A stretch of DNA of 64,000 nt from assembly GCA_023053575.1 (NCBI GenBank), contig JAKZAP010000004.1:23675252-23739251 (forward strand), read 5' to 3'. Origin of the DNA: Branchinecta lynchi (lineage: Eukaryota; Arthropoda; Branchiopoda; Anostraca; Branchinectidae). Below are positions 1 to 10,070 of the stretch, piece by piece (position 1 is the first letter of the stretch; the number at the start of each line of letters is the position of its first letter). Both the position numbers and the translations under genes were made by a program. Under the pieces are notes generated by a model that was not told the origin of the DNA, searched no databases, and worked only from the letters and a program-made list of their open reading frames with translations.

Positions 1-345
1 GAGCGGCCTCAGTGGTGATCCCACAACTCCAACACGTACAATGTGACCATGTACGGTATGAAAAGACGTTTGTACCGTCTTTCCTTAAAACTTTTAATCT
101 TATTTAGTGTTTACTTTTATAAATGACGTCGACATATTTATATGAGTGTCTACATGTATATATGACGATTTCGACAAATTTGGATTTCACCACGATAGTT
201 CGAAAAGAATAAAAGCGATATCTATCATCAGCGTAATTTTACTGCGCGCCACCTCTCAGGCACACTAGGCCACACTGGCGGAAAGTTTCATAGCAATTAC
301 ACAAGGTGACGGGATTTCCACAGACATGAGGGAATACACTCTTTA
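1..345. other. Unassigned sequence
   Basis: AT-rich DNA with no recognisable exon, RNA or repeat end; short open frames here show no family features. Confidence 0.5.
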
Positions 346-2181
346 CGTTTTTGCAGATACTATGGTATCTGTTACCACGATACCTGGATCTGCAGTTAGT
401 CCTTTTCGCAGTTATCGTGCTATCTGATATACGGTTGCTCTGCAAAAACGGCAATTGCCGAAATTGCGATTTTTGAAGTCATCCCAAAAGAACAAGAGCT
501 ACGAGCTCATATGGCACTTGTTACGAGTAGGCGGTACAAGAAAGTAGATGAGAACGTCGCAAAATACACGCGCCATCCAAAAATGCGGTTCGGAAAGAGA
601 AATAGGATATTTAGTTTCACTCACTTTCTGAGCAGTTCCGGATGGCCTGCAATCCCTCTGCTTTAAGCGTTTCTTGAGTACCCCCCCATCCCCCACAGGT
701 ATCGGACCCGACCCGGACTTAACACTGAACATCTGAGGCAATAGCTCTTTGCACCTGACAAGTTTCATTCAAATCCGATCACCCGTTCAAAAGTTAAGCA
801 TGCCACTAGATTCCGGACTCCCCATCTATCCACTCCCCCCAGGATGGTCGGATCGGAGAAACGACCATTCTCAAGTCAATCTGTTCGGATCCCTGACGTA
901 ACTGCTAAGTTTCATCGTCCTAGCACATCACGAAGTATGCTGAACTCGCGGGATCGCTAGAAATCCGGACCCCCCCCCCCCAACTCCCCCATAGAGGTCA
1001 GATCCGGTCCGGTTATGTCAATGACGTATCTAGGACATGAACTTCTTCTTCCCACCAAGTTTCATCCCGATCCATCCACTCGAAGCGTTTCTCAAGATTT
1101 CCGGTTCCCTCCTCCAGCTCCTCCCAGTGTCATCGGATCCGGTCCGGATTTAAAGTGGGACGTCTGAGACACCAGATCATCCTAAATATCAACTTTCATC
1201 AAGATCTGATCACCCGTTCGCAAGTTAAAAATACCTCAATTTTTGGTTTCCCCCTCCCTCCACTCCCCCCCTCCCCCAGATGGTCGGATCGGGGAAGTGA
1301 CTATTTCCTATTTAATCTGGTCGGGTCCTTGACACGCCTGCAATTTTCACCATCCTAGCACATCAGGAAGCAACAAACTCGCGGGACCACTAGAAATTCG
1401 CCCCCCCCCTCCCCAGCTGCCCCAAAGTGAGCGGGTCCGTTCCGGCTATGTCAATGACTTATCTAGGACCTGTGCTTGTTCTTCTCACCAAGTTTCATCC
1501 CGATCCCTCCACTATAGGCGTTTCTCAAGATTTCCGGTTTTCCCCTCCAACTCCCCCCACCGGATCCGGTCTGGATTTAAAATGGAACATCTGAAACATG
1601 AGTTCCTTCCATGTATCAAGTGTCATTAAGATCCGATCACCCGTTCGTAAGCTAAAAATATCTCATTTTTCCTAATTTTTCCGGATTCCCCCTCCCTCCA
1701 CTCCCCTCCAGATGGTCGGATCGGAGAAACGACTATTTTTTAATTTAATCTGGTCTGGTCCCTGATACGCCTGCGAAGTTTCATCGTCCTAGCTTATCCC
1801 GAAACTTAGCTTATCCGTCCTAGCCCGAACTAGCAAAACCGGGACCGACAGATCGACTGACGGACAGAAATCACAATCGCTATATGGCACTTGGCCGAAG
1901 GGCAAGTGCCATAAAAACTGATATTCAGTCACATCACTGAGTGCCAAACTTCTTTCCCACCAATTTGACAAAAACTGATGGAAGTGAGATGACTTTTTCA
2001 GATACATCCAATCAGTTACCAGGGTCGGACCGTGGTATCTGAATATCAGATACCAGGATAACTGGCCAGATACCACGATAACTGGAAAAACGTATTTTGA
2101 CCGTGGTATCAGATACCACGATAACTGCAAACACGACTTTAGACCGTGGTATCACATACCATGGTATCTGCAAAACGCAAC
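346..2181 (+). mobile_element. Composite TIR element X, copy 1
   Basis: Outer ends are inverted copies of GTTGCGTTTTTGCAGATAC, followed on each side by palindromic blocks around GATACCATGGTATC and GTGGTATCTGATACCAC. The right end is followed by TA. The interior (491-1913) is a complete family A element. The same outer ends with family A at the same junctions recur at 3587-6337 in the opposite orientation, so the combination has moved as one unit. The left terminus is decayed (four bases of GTTG missing). No transposase frame; non-autonomous. Confidence 0.7.
491..1913 (+). mobile_element. Family A tandem-core element, copy 1
   Basis: Starts AACAAGAGCTACGAGCTCAT (with ATGGCACTTG following) and ends with a hairpin at 1883-1913 (TATGGCACTTG ... 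CAAGTGCCATA). Just inside the hairpin is a GACAGA/GACGGAC microsatellite-like run. The core is several diverged ~280-bp units, each with poly-C tracts, GATCCGGTCCGGATTT-like and CAAGTTTCATC-like blocks. No coding capacity. Confidence 0.75.
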
Positions 2182-2454
2182 TACTATCTTTAGATGTTAC
2201 AGATAGATTGTGTTACAAGCCTTTGTGTTACCTTTCTGTAAAACATAACACTAAAGATGGTTAGCAACGCGACTTTTAGCAAAAAATATAACTCTTTAAA
2301 GTTTAACCAAAGATAACTGAGATTAAAATTAACGTCACTGAGGGATGGAGGAGTAGCCACAAAAAGTACGGAACATGATTTTCATTGTTTTATATAAATA
2401 ATATAAAAATAAGTTACATTAAAAAAGATGCTACGGGGGAAAAAAAAGATGACT

Positions 2455-2925
2455 GAGATCCGACAGTCGAATAACACATCACTTATCCACTTAAATGGGA
2501 CTGAGAATCTGATAAAAATGCGTTAATTCATTTGTACGTTGTCCACACATAATCGATTTCATCGCATGAAATTATTCTTCTCTCGGATTTGTGGTACCTC
2601 TATGTGCTTGACCCTCTGCGCTTGAAATATTTACCAACTATAAATGTAAGCCACTGCCGAAAACTGAACTAAAAATGTCCGGTTCCTTGCAAGACATATC
2701 CTAACATCAGTTTCCTACTTTCTACTGGCTTAACTTTTCTGAGGTATGCACCTTTAACCCCGCAAGCTATTGTTGAAAATCAAATTCTCCCCGTCTGGGT
2801 GAATATTAGGTTGTCGTTCAAGCAGCACACACTCTGGTCCCGGGTGAAAAATACAAAATCCCTTAGACGATTCAAACATATTTCAGTGTCTAGAAATATC
2901 AGATGTAAAAATGAGCTGCCTTTTC
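2455..2925 (+). repeat. Dispersed repeat T, copy 1
   Basis: Directly homologous over about 470 bp to 37548-38005 (shared blocks GATAAAAATG, GGTACCTCTATGTGCTTG, CAAGCAGCACACACTCTG, CCCGGGTGAAAAA). Termini not resolved. Sits in the spacer between the two inverted X elements. Confidence 0.7.
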
Positions 2926-3113
2926 AGTTAAACTTTAAAGGTCGTAACAGAAATGTTCTGTAATGTCACCAGGTGGCGTGTTATCTCGTATCTGTTCAAA
3001 TTCCTTGTATAAATGCCAATCACATGTTTTAGGCTGGTCACGAGGCTGGTCACCCCCGACAAATCTGTTTGCGTAATTTTGACAAACTGATCAGAATACT
3101 TTCCTGTCACAAA

Positions 3114-3472
3114 CTTAAAGGACCTCTCGCAATATGTACTCTTCAACTAACGGTTTAAATTACTTGAATGGTTTAACTTTCAACAGATAACCCACGGTTT
3201 CTGCTGTTTTTAGCCTTTTCCAAGGCCCGTTGACTTGTAGCGAAAACAGGGAAACAATTTACATCACCGGTTTTTCTGATGGAAAAACTTATCGCAGACA
3301 ACCGTCGACAGCGTGATACACATCGAAGGTAGCAAAACACGGCAAGTGACAAAATCAGCGTGGTTTTGTTAAGGGGTTAGAATGTACCGTACGAAATCCG
3401 GTTGACCAGGTTTAGAAATATGCGGAATGATTATGGAAGTAAGTTACGTTAGTATTAGACAGGTCCTTTAAG
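3114..3472 (+). mobile_element. MITE G, copy 1
   Basis: About 360 bp bounded by CTTAAAGGACC and GGTCCTTTAAG, an 11-bp terminal inverted repeat. The interior (AACCCACGG..., GACAACCGTCGACAGCGTGA, AGAATGTACCGTA) recurs at 31960, 32965 and, inverted, at 61061 and 61447. Confidence 0.8.
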
Positions 3473-3586
3473 GCCTGACTTTAGCCCCCATCCACAGCCC
3501 TAAATTTTGGGGTACCAGCCCATCTAGAAACTCGACTTTGTGCCACCTAAAGATCTCACACCTTTCAGGATGGTATGATATTATTA

Positions 3587-6337
3587 GTTGCGTTTTTGCA
3601 GATACCATGGTATCTGATACCACGGTCTAAAGTCGTTTTTGCAGTTATAGTGGTATCTGATACCACGGTCAAAAGGCGTTTTTGCAGTTATCTTGGTATC
3701 TGGCCAGTTATCGCGGTATCAGATATTCAGATACTATGGTCCGACAGTGTTAACTGGTCGTGGTATCTGAAAAGTCATCTCACTTTCATCAAATTTGGTC
3801 AGATTGGTGAGAAAGAAGCTTTGCAGTTAGTGATGTAACTGGGTATCTGTTTTACTGCACTTGAGCTTACTCAAGTGCCATATAGCGATTGTAATTTCTG
3901 TCCGTCAGTCGGTCTGTCGCTCTGTCGGTCCCGGTTTTGCTAGTTCGGGCACTTCCAGATAAGCTAGGACGATGAAACTTGGCAGGCATATCAGGAACTG
4001 GACCAGATTAAATTAGAAATGGTCGCTTCCCCGATCCGACCATCTGGAGGGGAGTGGAGGGAGGGGGAATCCGGAAAAAATAGGAAAAATGAAATATGTT
4101 TAGCTCACGAACGGGTGATTGGATCTTAATGAAACTTGATATATGGAAGGACTTCGTGCCTCAGACCCTCCATTTTAAATCCAGACCGGATCCGGTGACA
4201 TTGGGGGGAGTTTGAGGGGGAAACCGGAAATCTTGGAAAACACTTAGAGTGGAGGGATCCGGATGAAACTTGGTGGAAAGTACAGGCAAAAGTCCTAGAT
4301 ACGTGACTGATGTAACCGGAACGGATCCGCTTACTTTGGGGGAGTTGTGGGGGGGAGAAGTCCGAATTTGTAGTGATCCCGCGAGTTCCGTGCTTCCTGA
4401 TGTGCTAGGATGATGGAAATTGACAGGCATGTCTGGGACCCGAACAGATTAAATAGGAAATCGTCAATTCCCCGATTCGACCATCTGGGGGGGGGGGGGA
4501 GTGGAGGGAGGGTGAAGCCAAAATTTGAGGTATTTTTAGCTTGCGAACGGGTGATCGGATCTTGATGAAAGTTGATATTTAGGATGACCTCGTGTCTCAG
4601 ACATCTCACTTTAAATCCGGGCCGGATCCGATGACACTGGGGGGAGTTGGAGGAGGGAACCGGAAATTTTGAGAAACGCTTAGAGTGGAGGGATCGGGAT
4701 GAAACTTGGTGGGAAAAACAAGCACAAGTCCTAGACACGTCATTGACATAACCGGACCGGATCAGGGCACTGTGGGGGAGTTGGGGTGGGGGTCCGGATT
4801 TCTAGCGATCCCGCGAGTTCGGTATACTTCCTGATGTCCTAGGTCGATGAAACTTTGCAGGTATGTCAGGGATCCAAACAGATTGACTTGAGAACAGCCG
4901 TTTCCCCGACCCGACGATCGTGGGGGAGTGGGTGGATGGGGAGTCCGGAATCTAGTGGCGTGCATAACTTTTGAACGGGTGATCGGATTTGAATGAAACT
5001 TGTCTGGTGAGCTATCACCTCGGACGATCAGTGTCACGTCCGGGTCGGGTCCGATACCTGTGGGGATGGGGGGGGGGGTGTGGAAAACTCAAGAAACTCT
5101 AAAAGCAGAGGGATTAGGACGAAACTTAATGGATGGAACAAGCATTAGGCCTAGATGAAATTGACGGAGCCAGATGGTTTCGGGGCTCTGTGGGGGGAGT
5201 TGGAGGGGGTTTCCTGGAATTCCGGTAGTCTTGAGTTAGAATAGTTCCAGATGTAAAACGACAACGAAACTTTGCAGGCATATTAGCGACCCGAATTATC
5301 TTGACTTAAGAACCTGACACAACATACCCCTGGAAGCTTCCGTTCCTAGATCCGAGCATTTTTTGGGGAGCAAGAGAAGAGAAATACGGGAATTGACTTC
5401 TATAAATTGCAAACGAGTGGTCTGATTCGAGTGAAACTTCATGGGTAATACGAATCGATGGCCTCGACAGGTAAAACATGCGTTCGAACCATATGCGACC
5501 ACGATTAGGGGAATAGGGGGTGGGGGGACTTTTGACATGCACAAAAACCAAACGGATGGACCGAATGAGATGCAAATTCGACAGTGCCGAGCTTATGCGG
5601 CCTAGATTTGTTATTTGGCGTCCGAGCCGGATTTGGCCAAGGTAGGGGGGGGGGGGGGTACTGGAAACTTGCAGATAGGCTATGCTCCAATGTCAGTAAA
5701 ACTTGATGGACAGGAACAGGGAATTAAGAGATTGGGCCCGAACCGGCTCCGACAACGTTGGTGGGAGGGGGGGGGGGGGGGTACCGGAACTTTCCAAAAA
5801 TGCTCAGATTCGAGTGAAACTTGATAGATGGTATAAAAGAAGATGCTTTAGGTGGTCGATTTTTTTTATTCCGAACCAGACTCGGCCACGGTAGGTGGAG
5901 ATAGAGTGAGTACCGGAAAACAAATGGATTTATTTGGATGAAAGTTTGAACAGTCATGTGCATTTGCTACAGACAATCGAGACGATGCCGGAACTGCTCA
6001 CAAATGAGTGAAACTAAATATCCAGATCCAGATAACCGGTTTTACGCATCTGTAGCATGAGACGCGAAAACTCTTTCGGAGCATAACGAACGCGGAAAAT
6101 AGTGAAATATGGCAAATGCAAAGATTAGTGAGGTGTCGTTCTTGTACAGCCTACTCGTACAAGTGCCATATGAGCTCGTAGCTCTTGTTCTTTTGGGATA
6201 ACTTCGAAAGGTGCAATTCCGGCAATAGTCGTTTTTGCAGAGCACCGTGTATCAGATACCACGATAACTGCAAAAACGACTAATAGCAGATCCAGTTACC
6301 GTGGTAACAGATACCATGGCATCAGCAAAAACGCAAC
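3587..6337 (-). mobile_element. Composite TIR element X, copy 2
   Basis: Left end GTTGCGTTTTTGCAGATACC, right end ...AGCAAAAACGCAAC, each bordered by TA, consistent with a TA target duplication. Both ends carry the palindromic GATACCATGGTATC blocks. Family A occupies 3854-6189 in - orientation, making copies 1 and 2 an inverted pair with a 1.4-kb spacer. Confidence 0.75.
3854..6189 (-). mobile_element. Family A tandem-core element, copy 2
   Basis: Hairpin end at 3854-3883 (GCACTTGAG, loop CTTA, CTCAAGTGC) followed by the GTCCGTCAGTCGGTCTGTC run. The opposite end CAAGTGCCATATGAGCTCGT is at 6160-6189. The core holds about seven diverged ~280-bp units with many poly-G tracts. Confidence 0.75.
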
Positions 6338-6633
6338 TATTGCTAGCCCTTACTTTCATTTGGAATCCTGAAAAGACGATATGACGCTATGAAATGTGTC
6401 CATAATTGAAAGGGTGTGGGAGGCACGAGTCATTTGGAGCTTTTGGGGTTTGGTCCACGTAATCTGGAGTTTCTATGGGAATTAGCTTAACGTTGGGGGA
6501 GATGGAAAAAGGCAAATTTCCGAAATCGCATGTGGCGCTGAGGTTAATTTTGTCTTGGGCGAAGCGGTTACAAACTTGCTGCCGGGGCTTCGCTCCCTCT
6601 GGGGAAGGCGAAACTACTTGCCTGGTTAGTTTT
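6338..6633. other. Unassigned spacer
   Basis: No exon, repeat end or RNA recognised between composite element X copy 2 and the next family A copy. Confidence 0.5.
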
Positions 6634-8888
6634 TATGGCACTTGAGCTTACTCAAGTGCCATATAGCGATCGTAATGTCTGTCGGTCTGTCCGCATTTTG
6701 CTAGTTTGGGCACTTCCACATGACCTAGGACGATAAAACTTGGCACGCATATCAGGGACCCAACCGGATTAACTTGGAAATAATCACTTCCCCGATCTGA
6801 CCATCATTGGGGGAGTGGCAACATGGGGAATCCGGAAATTAGTAACATTCATAACTTTGGAACGGGTAATCGGGCGTGCATTAAACTTGACAGGTATCAA
6901 GAATAGATGTCTCGGATGTGCATTGTCAAACTCGGATCGGATCCAATAACTGAGAGGGGGACACCCGAAATCTCTTGAAATGTATTTTCTAGTTTTCGTC
7001 AAATCCCTGCCCCTTTCTTCGCACTAGTATAACTCTGCGCATGGATGAGTCATTCTTTCATCACGCTAGTACAGCTCTGCTCGTGGATGATTTGCTAGGA
7101 TTCGTTCAGAGAGAGCTACATCAGTCGAAGGGGTTGGCAAAATATGTTGTTGAACCTTAGTAGGGGTTGATATAGCGGATAATCGGGCGTGCATTAAACT
7201 TGACAGGTATGAAGAACAAATGTCTTGGATGTTCGTTGTCAAATTCGGATCGGACCCGATAACTGGTGGGGGCTGAAGGGCTGGAGAACTTGAAATGCTT
7301 TTTCTAGTTTTCGTCAAACCTCTACCCCTTTCTTTGCACTTGTATAGCTCTGCGCATGGATGAATCATTCTTTCATCACACTGATACAGCTGTGCTCGTG
7401 GTTGCGTCATTGTTTGTTAGAATTTGTTCGGAGAGAAATAAATCAATAGAAGGTCGAAGGGGTTGGCCAAATATGTTGTTGAACCGTAGTAGGGGTTGAT
7501 ATAGACTAGGGGGTGCTAGGATGATGAAACTTGGCAGGCATATCAGGGACCCGACCAAACCAACTTGGAAACAATCAGTTTCCCGATCCGACCATTTTGG
7601 GGGAGTGGAGGGTGGGGGAATCCGGAAAATTTAGTGGTTTGTAACTTTCGAACAGGTGATGGGATTGAAATGAAACTTAATTCCTGAATAAATGACATAT
7701 CTCTGATGTTCGATTTGAGGTCCGAACTGGATTCGACAGCTATGGAGGAGTTGGGGGGGGGGAGACCGGAAATCAGGAGAAACGGTTAGAATGGAGGGAT
7801 CGGAGTGAAACTTGCTGGGAATAACCAGCATCTGCTCCAGATAAATCGTTTACACATTTGGACTAGATCCGGACACTTGGGTGGAGGGGTGTTTCCCGGA
7901 ATTCTGGTGATGGCGGTTCTAGGGGTTTTCACGACGAAACTTGGGAGGCGTATCAGGGACCCTATCAAACTGACATGTAAATAAAAATTTACTAAGGGGG
8001 AATCCGTCATGCGTAACTTTGGAACGGGTGATCGGATTTTAGTGAAATTTTGTAATTGAACAGAAGACATGTCTCTGGTGATCTTTTTCATGTCCGGACC
8101 GGATCCGGCAACGACTGGGGGGGGGGGGTGACCGGCTTAGACTGGAGAGATAGGGATGGAACTTTGTGGGAATAACTAACAGATGCTTCGGATAAATCAT
8201 TTACAGAACCGGATTGGCTCAGGCGACTGTGGGGGCCAAATGTGCTAGGACGATGAAACTTGGCTGGAATATTAGAAATTCAACAAGATCCAATTTCCAA
8301 AACCTACCATTCCTTAAAGTACCAATCATGACCGCAAATTAAGAAAAATACTTTTAAGCAAAATATGCATTTTCATGATCCCCATGAGCTCATTACCATT
8401 TTTGCCTCGAAGGTTTTGCTTACAAATAAGGTTCTAGCTCCCTTAAAGTGCGCATCTTCACCGCAAGGTCGAAAAGTACTTTTTATCAAACGATACATCC
8501 CAACCTATTATCATTTGTGCCACAAGGGCTCTACTTTAGACCAAACCGTATATATCAATGATCCCTAAGAACCTGCTATCGTTTCTGCCTCAAGGGTTTT
8601 GCTTAGAGATGCATTTCTAGCGCCTTTAAAACGGGAAATTATGCAGCAACAATTTAAAGAAGAAACGTACTTGATATAAATGTCGAAACCATATTGAAGA
8701 CCAGTTAACCGCCCAACGAAGAAGATGAGTTCTAGAAATGCAGTAAATGCTAAAAAAAAATACAGTACTTTTTACTTACTAGTGTATAATAAAATAATAT
8801 TCGACTCTGTGCAAAACTTCCAAACAAAAAACTCCCGCCAACATTTTGCCTACTCTTGCAAGTGCTATATGAGCTTTCAGCTCTTGTT
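6634..8888 (-). mobile_element. Family A element, copy 3 (variant 5' part)
   Basis: Hairpin at 6634-6663 (13-bp stem TATGGCACTTGAG, loop CTTA) then GTCGGTCTGTCC and the usual core. Within it a ~320-bp direct duplication carries CTCTGCGCATGGATGA at about 7035 and 7353; the same block occurs in family B-associated DNA at 24781 and 24970. The 5' part (8290-8850) is not the 281-bp unit but ~150-bp repeats with CATGATCCCCATGAGC and AAAGTGCGCATCTT, shared only with copy 9. Ends with GTGCTATATGAGC...CTCTTGTT. Confidence 0.7.
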
Positions 8889-9518
8889 TTGCGTGTGGTG
8901 CTGTTTTTGTCCATTGTTTCTAATTAGTTAAATCGGAATCGGTTATTCAAAATAGCTATCATAGCCAGGACGGGTCTGGACGCTAAAGCACGCTATTCTT
9001 TACATTAAATAAAAATAAAAAACATGCACGGCAGATGACTATATATCTTTATTGTAGCATTCGGTAAAAATGGCACGAACGAGTTGGCGAATCTGTTTGT
9101 TCTGGTTTGACGGGCACGAGCTCATTTCACCTACGGGTCCGACTATTACTTGGGGCGTCAGGTTGGAGCATGGGTCTGTATTTTTCACTAGAGAGTAGGC
9201 TTCGGCCAAATTTCAGAATGTGCGTACATTTTAAATGCCTAACTACTAGACTGCGCATAATAAATTCATTCATTCACATAAAATTCTCTTAATTCGCGCG
9301 TAATTTCTCGATCCTTGCCGGACATTAACGATCTGTATGTTTTGAGGTCTTCTATCCCACAAGACCTTGGAACCGCTGTAGACAACGTTTAACTTACAGT
9401 GGTAGACTAACCTAGCTAGTTATTACATACTGTAGTGACGTCTTTGGTTCGAACTTTGGTTTTCTGAGGTTTAATAGCTACTTACTCTGTATCCGAGATC
9501 AACTGGGCCTGTGTTTTT
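8889..9518. other. Unassigned intronic/upstream sequence
   Basis: AT-rich; contains ATAAATTCATTCATTCAC at 9259, reminiscent of LINE 3' tails, but no open frame supports that. I searched this stretch for the missing upstream myotubularin exon and found none. Confidence 0.5.
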
Positions 9519-9764
9519 GCCCGTTTCCCTTATTTAGTTCGCTTTTAAGAATCAGCGCGTCTGATTTTGTATTTATTCTTTACTGTAAAAGTCGTCTTCT
9601 TAGAACGGAAACCCTGCCATAACTAGCAATCCCGTAAATAGACTGCCCGTTTCCCGTATTTAGTTCGTTTTTAAGAATCAGTCTGATTTTGCGTTTATTC
9701 TTTACTGTAAAAGTCGTCCTCTTAGAACGAGACCCTGCCATAATTAGCAATCCCGTAAATAGAC
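9519..9764 (+). repeat. Tandem duplication, 126-bp unit, two copies
   Basis: GCCCGTTTCC at 9519 and 9645 begin two near-identical units, both containing TTCTTTACTGTAAAAGTCGTC and AGCAATCCCGTAAATAGAC. The second unit ends 46 bp from the tRNA-Ile gene. Confidence 0.85.
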
Positions 9765-9810
9765 AATTCTCTGTTGTGTGTTTTTCCAAAAGTTCAAAAA
9801 GCAAAAGGAC

Positions 9811-9899
9811 TGCTCCAGGTGAGGCTCGAACTCACAACCCCGGCATTACTTTGTACTGTCTTATAAGTACCGTGCGCTAACCAATTGCGCCACTGGAGC
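9811..9899 (-). tRNA. tRNA-Ile(UAU) with 15-nt intron
   Basis: Read on the - strand it starts GCTCCAGTGGCGCAATTGG and ends CTCACCTGGAGC plus discriminator A. The acceptor stem GCTCCAG/CTGGAGC is perfect, box A is TGGCGCAATTGG and box B is GAGTTCGAGCC. The anticodon stem CGGTA/TGCCG closes loop CTTATAA, giving anticodon TAT. A 15-base insertion between positions 37 and 38 is the canonical intron position, as found in eukaryotic tRNA-Ile(UAU) genes. A T-rich stretch directly 3' (TCCTTTTGC then TTTTT) would terminate Pol III. Everything needed for function appears intact. Confidence 0.92.
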
Positions 9900-9939
9900 T
9901 TGGAATCTGAGAAGGAAAAGATTCTTTATACTTTTACAG

Positions 9940-10070
9940 CGTGAATGCAGTTGCAAACAAAGCGCGAGGGGGTGGCTATGAGACGGAAGATTGCTACCCG
10001 AATGCTGAACTGGTCTTTTTGGATATTCATAATATTCATGTGATGCGAGAGTCGCTTAGAAAGCTGAAAG
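9940..10070 (+). CDS. MTMR2: Myotubularin exon a (first visible exon)
   Basis: Acceptor TTTTACAG ends at 9939; donor GTATGT begins at 10071. The first base completes a codon from an upstream exon; 43 codons follow, then one base, so the next exon must supply two bases (phase 1). Encodes [17 protein letters not shown] through to MRESLRKLK, the stretch before the active site that contains the strongly conserved [13 protein letters not shown]. No upstream exon could be found in 1-9939, which is almost all transposon sequence. A tRNA gene on the opposite strand ends 40 bp upstream. Confidence 0.93.
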
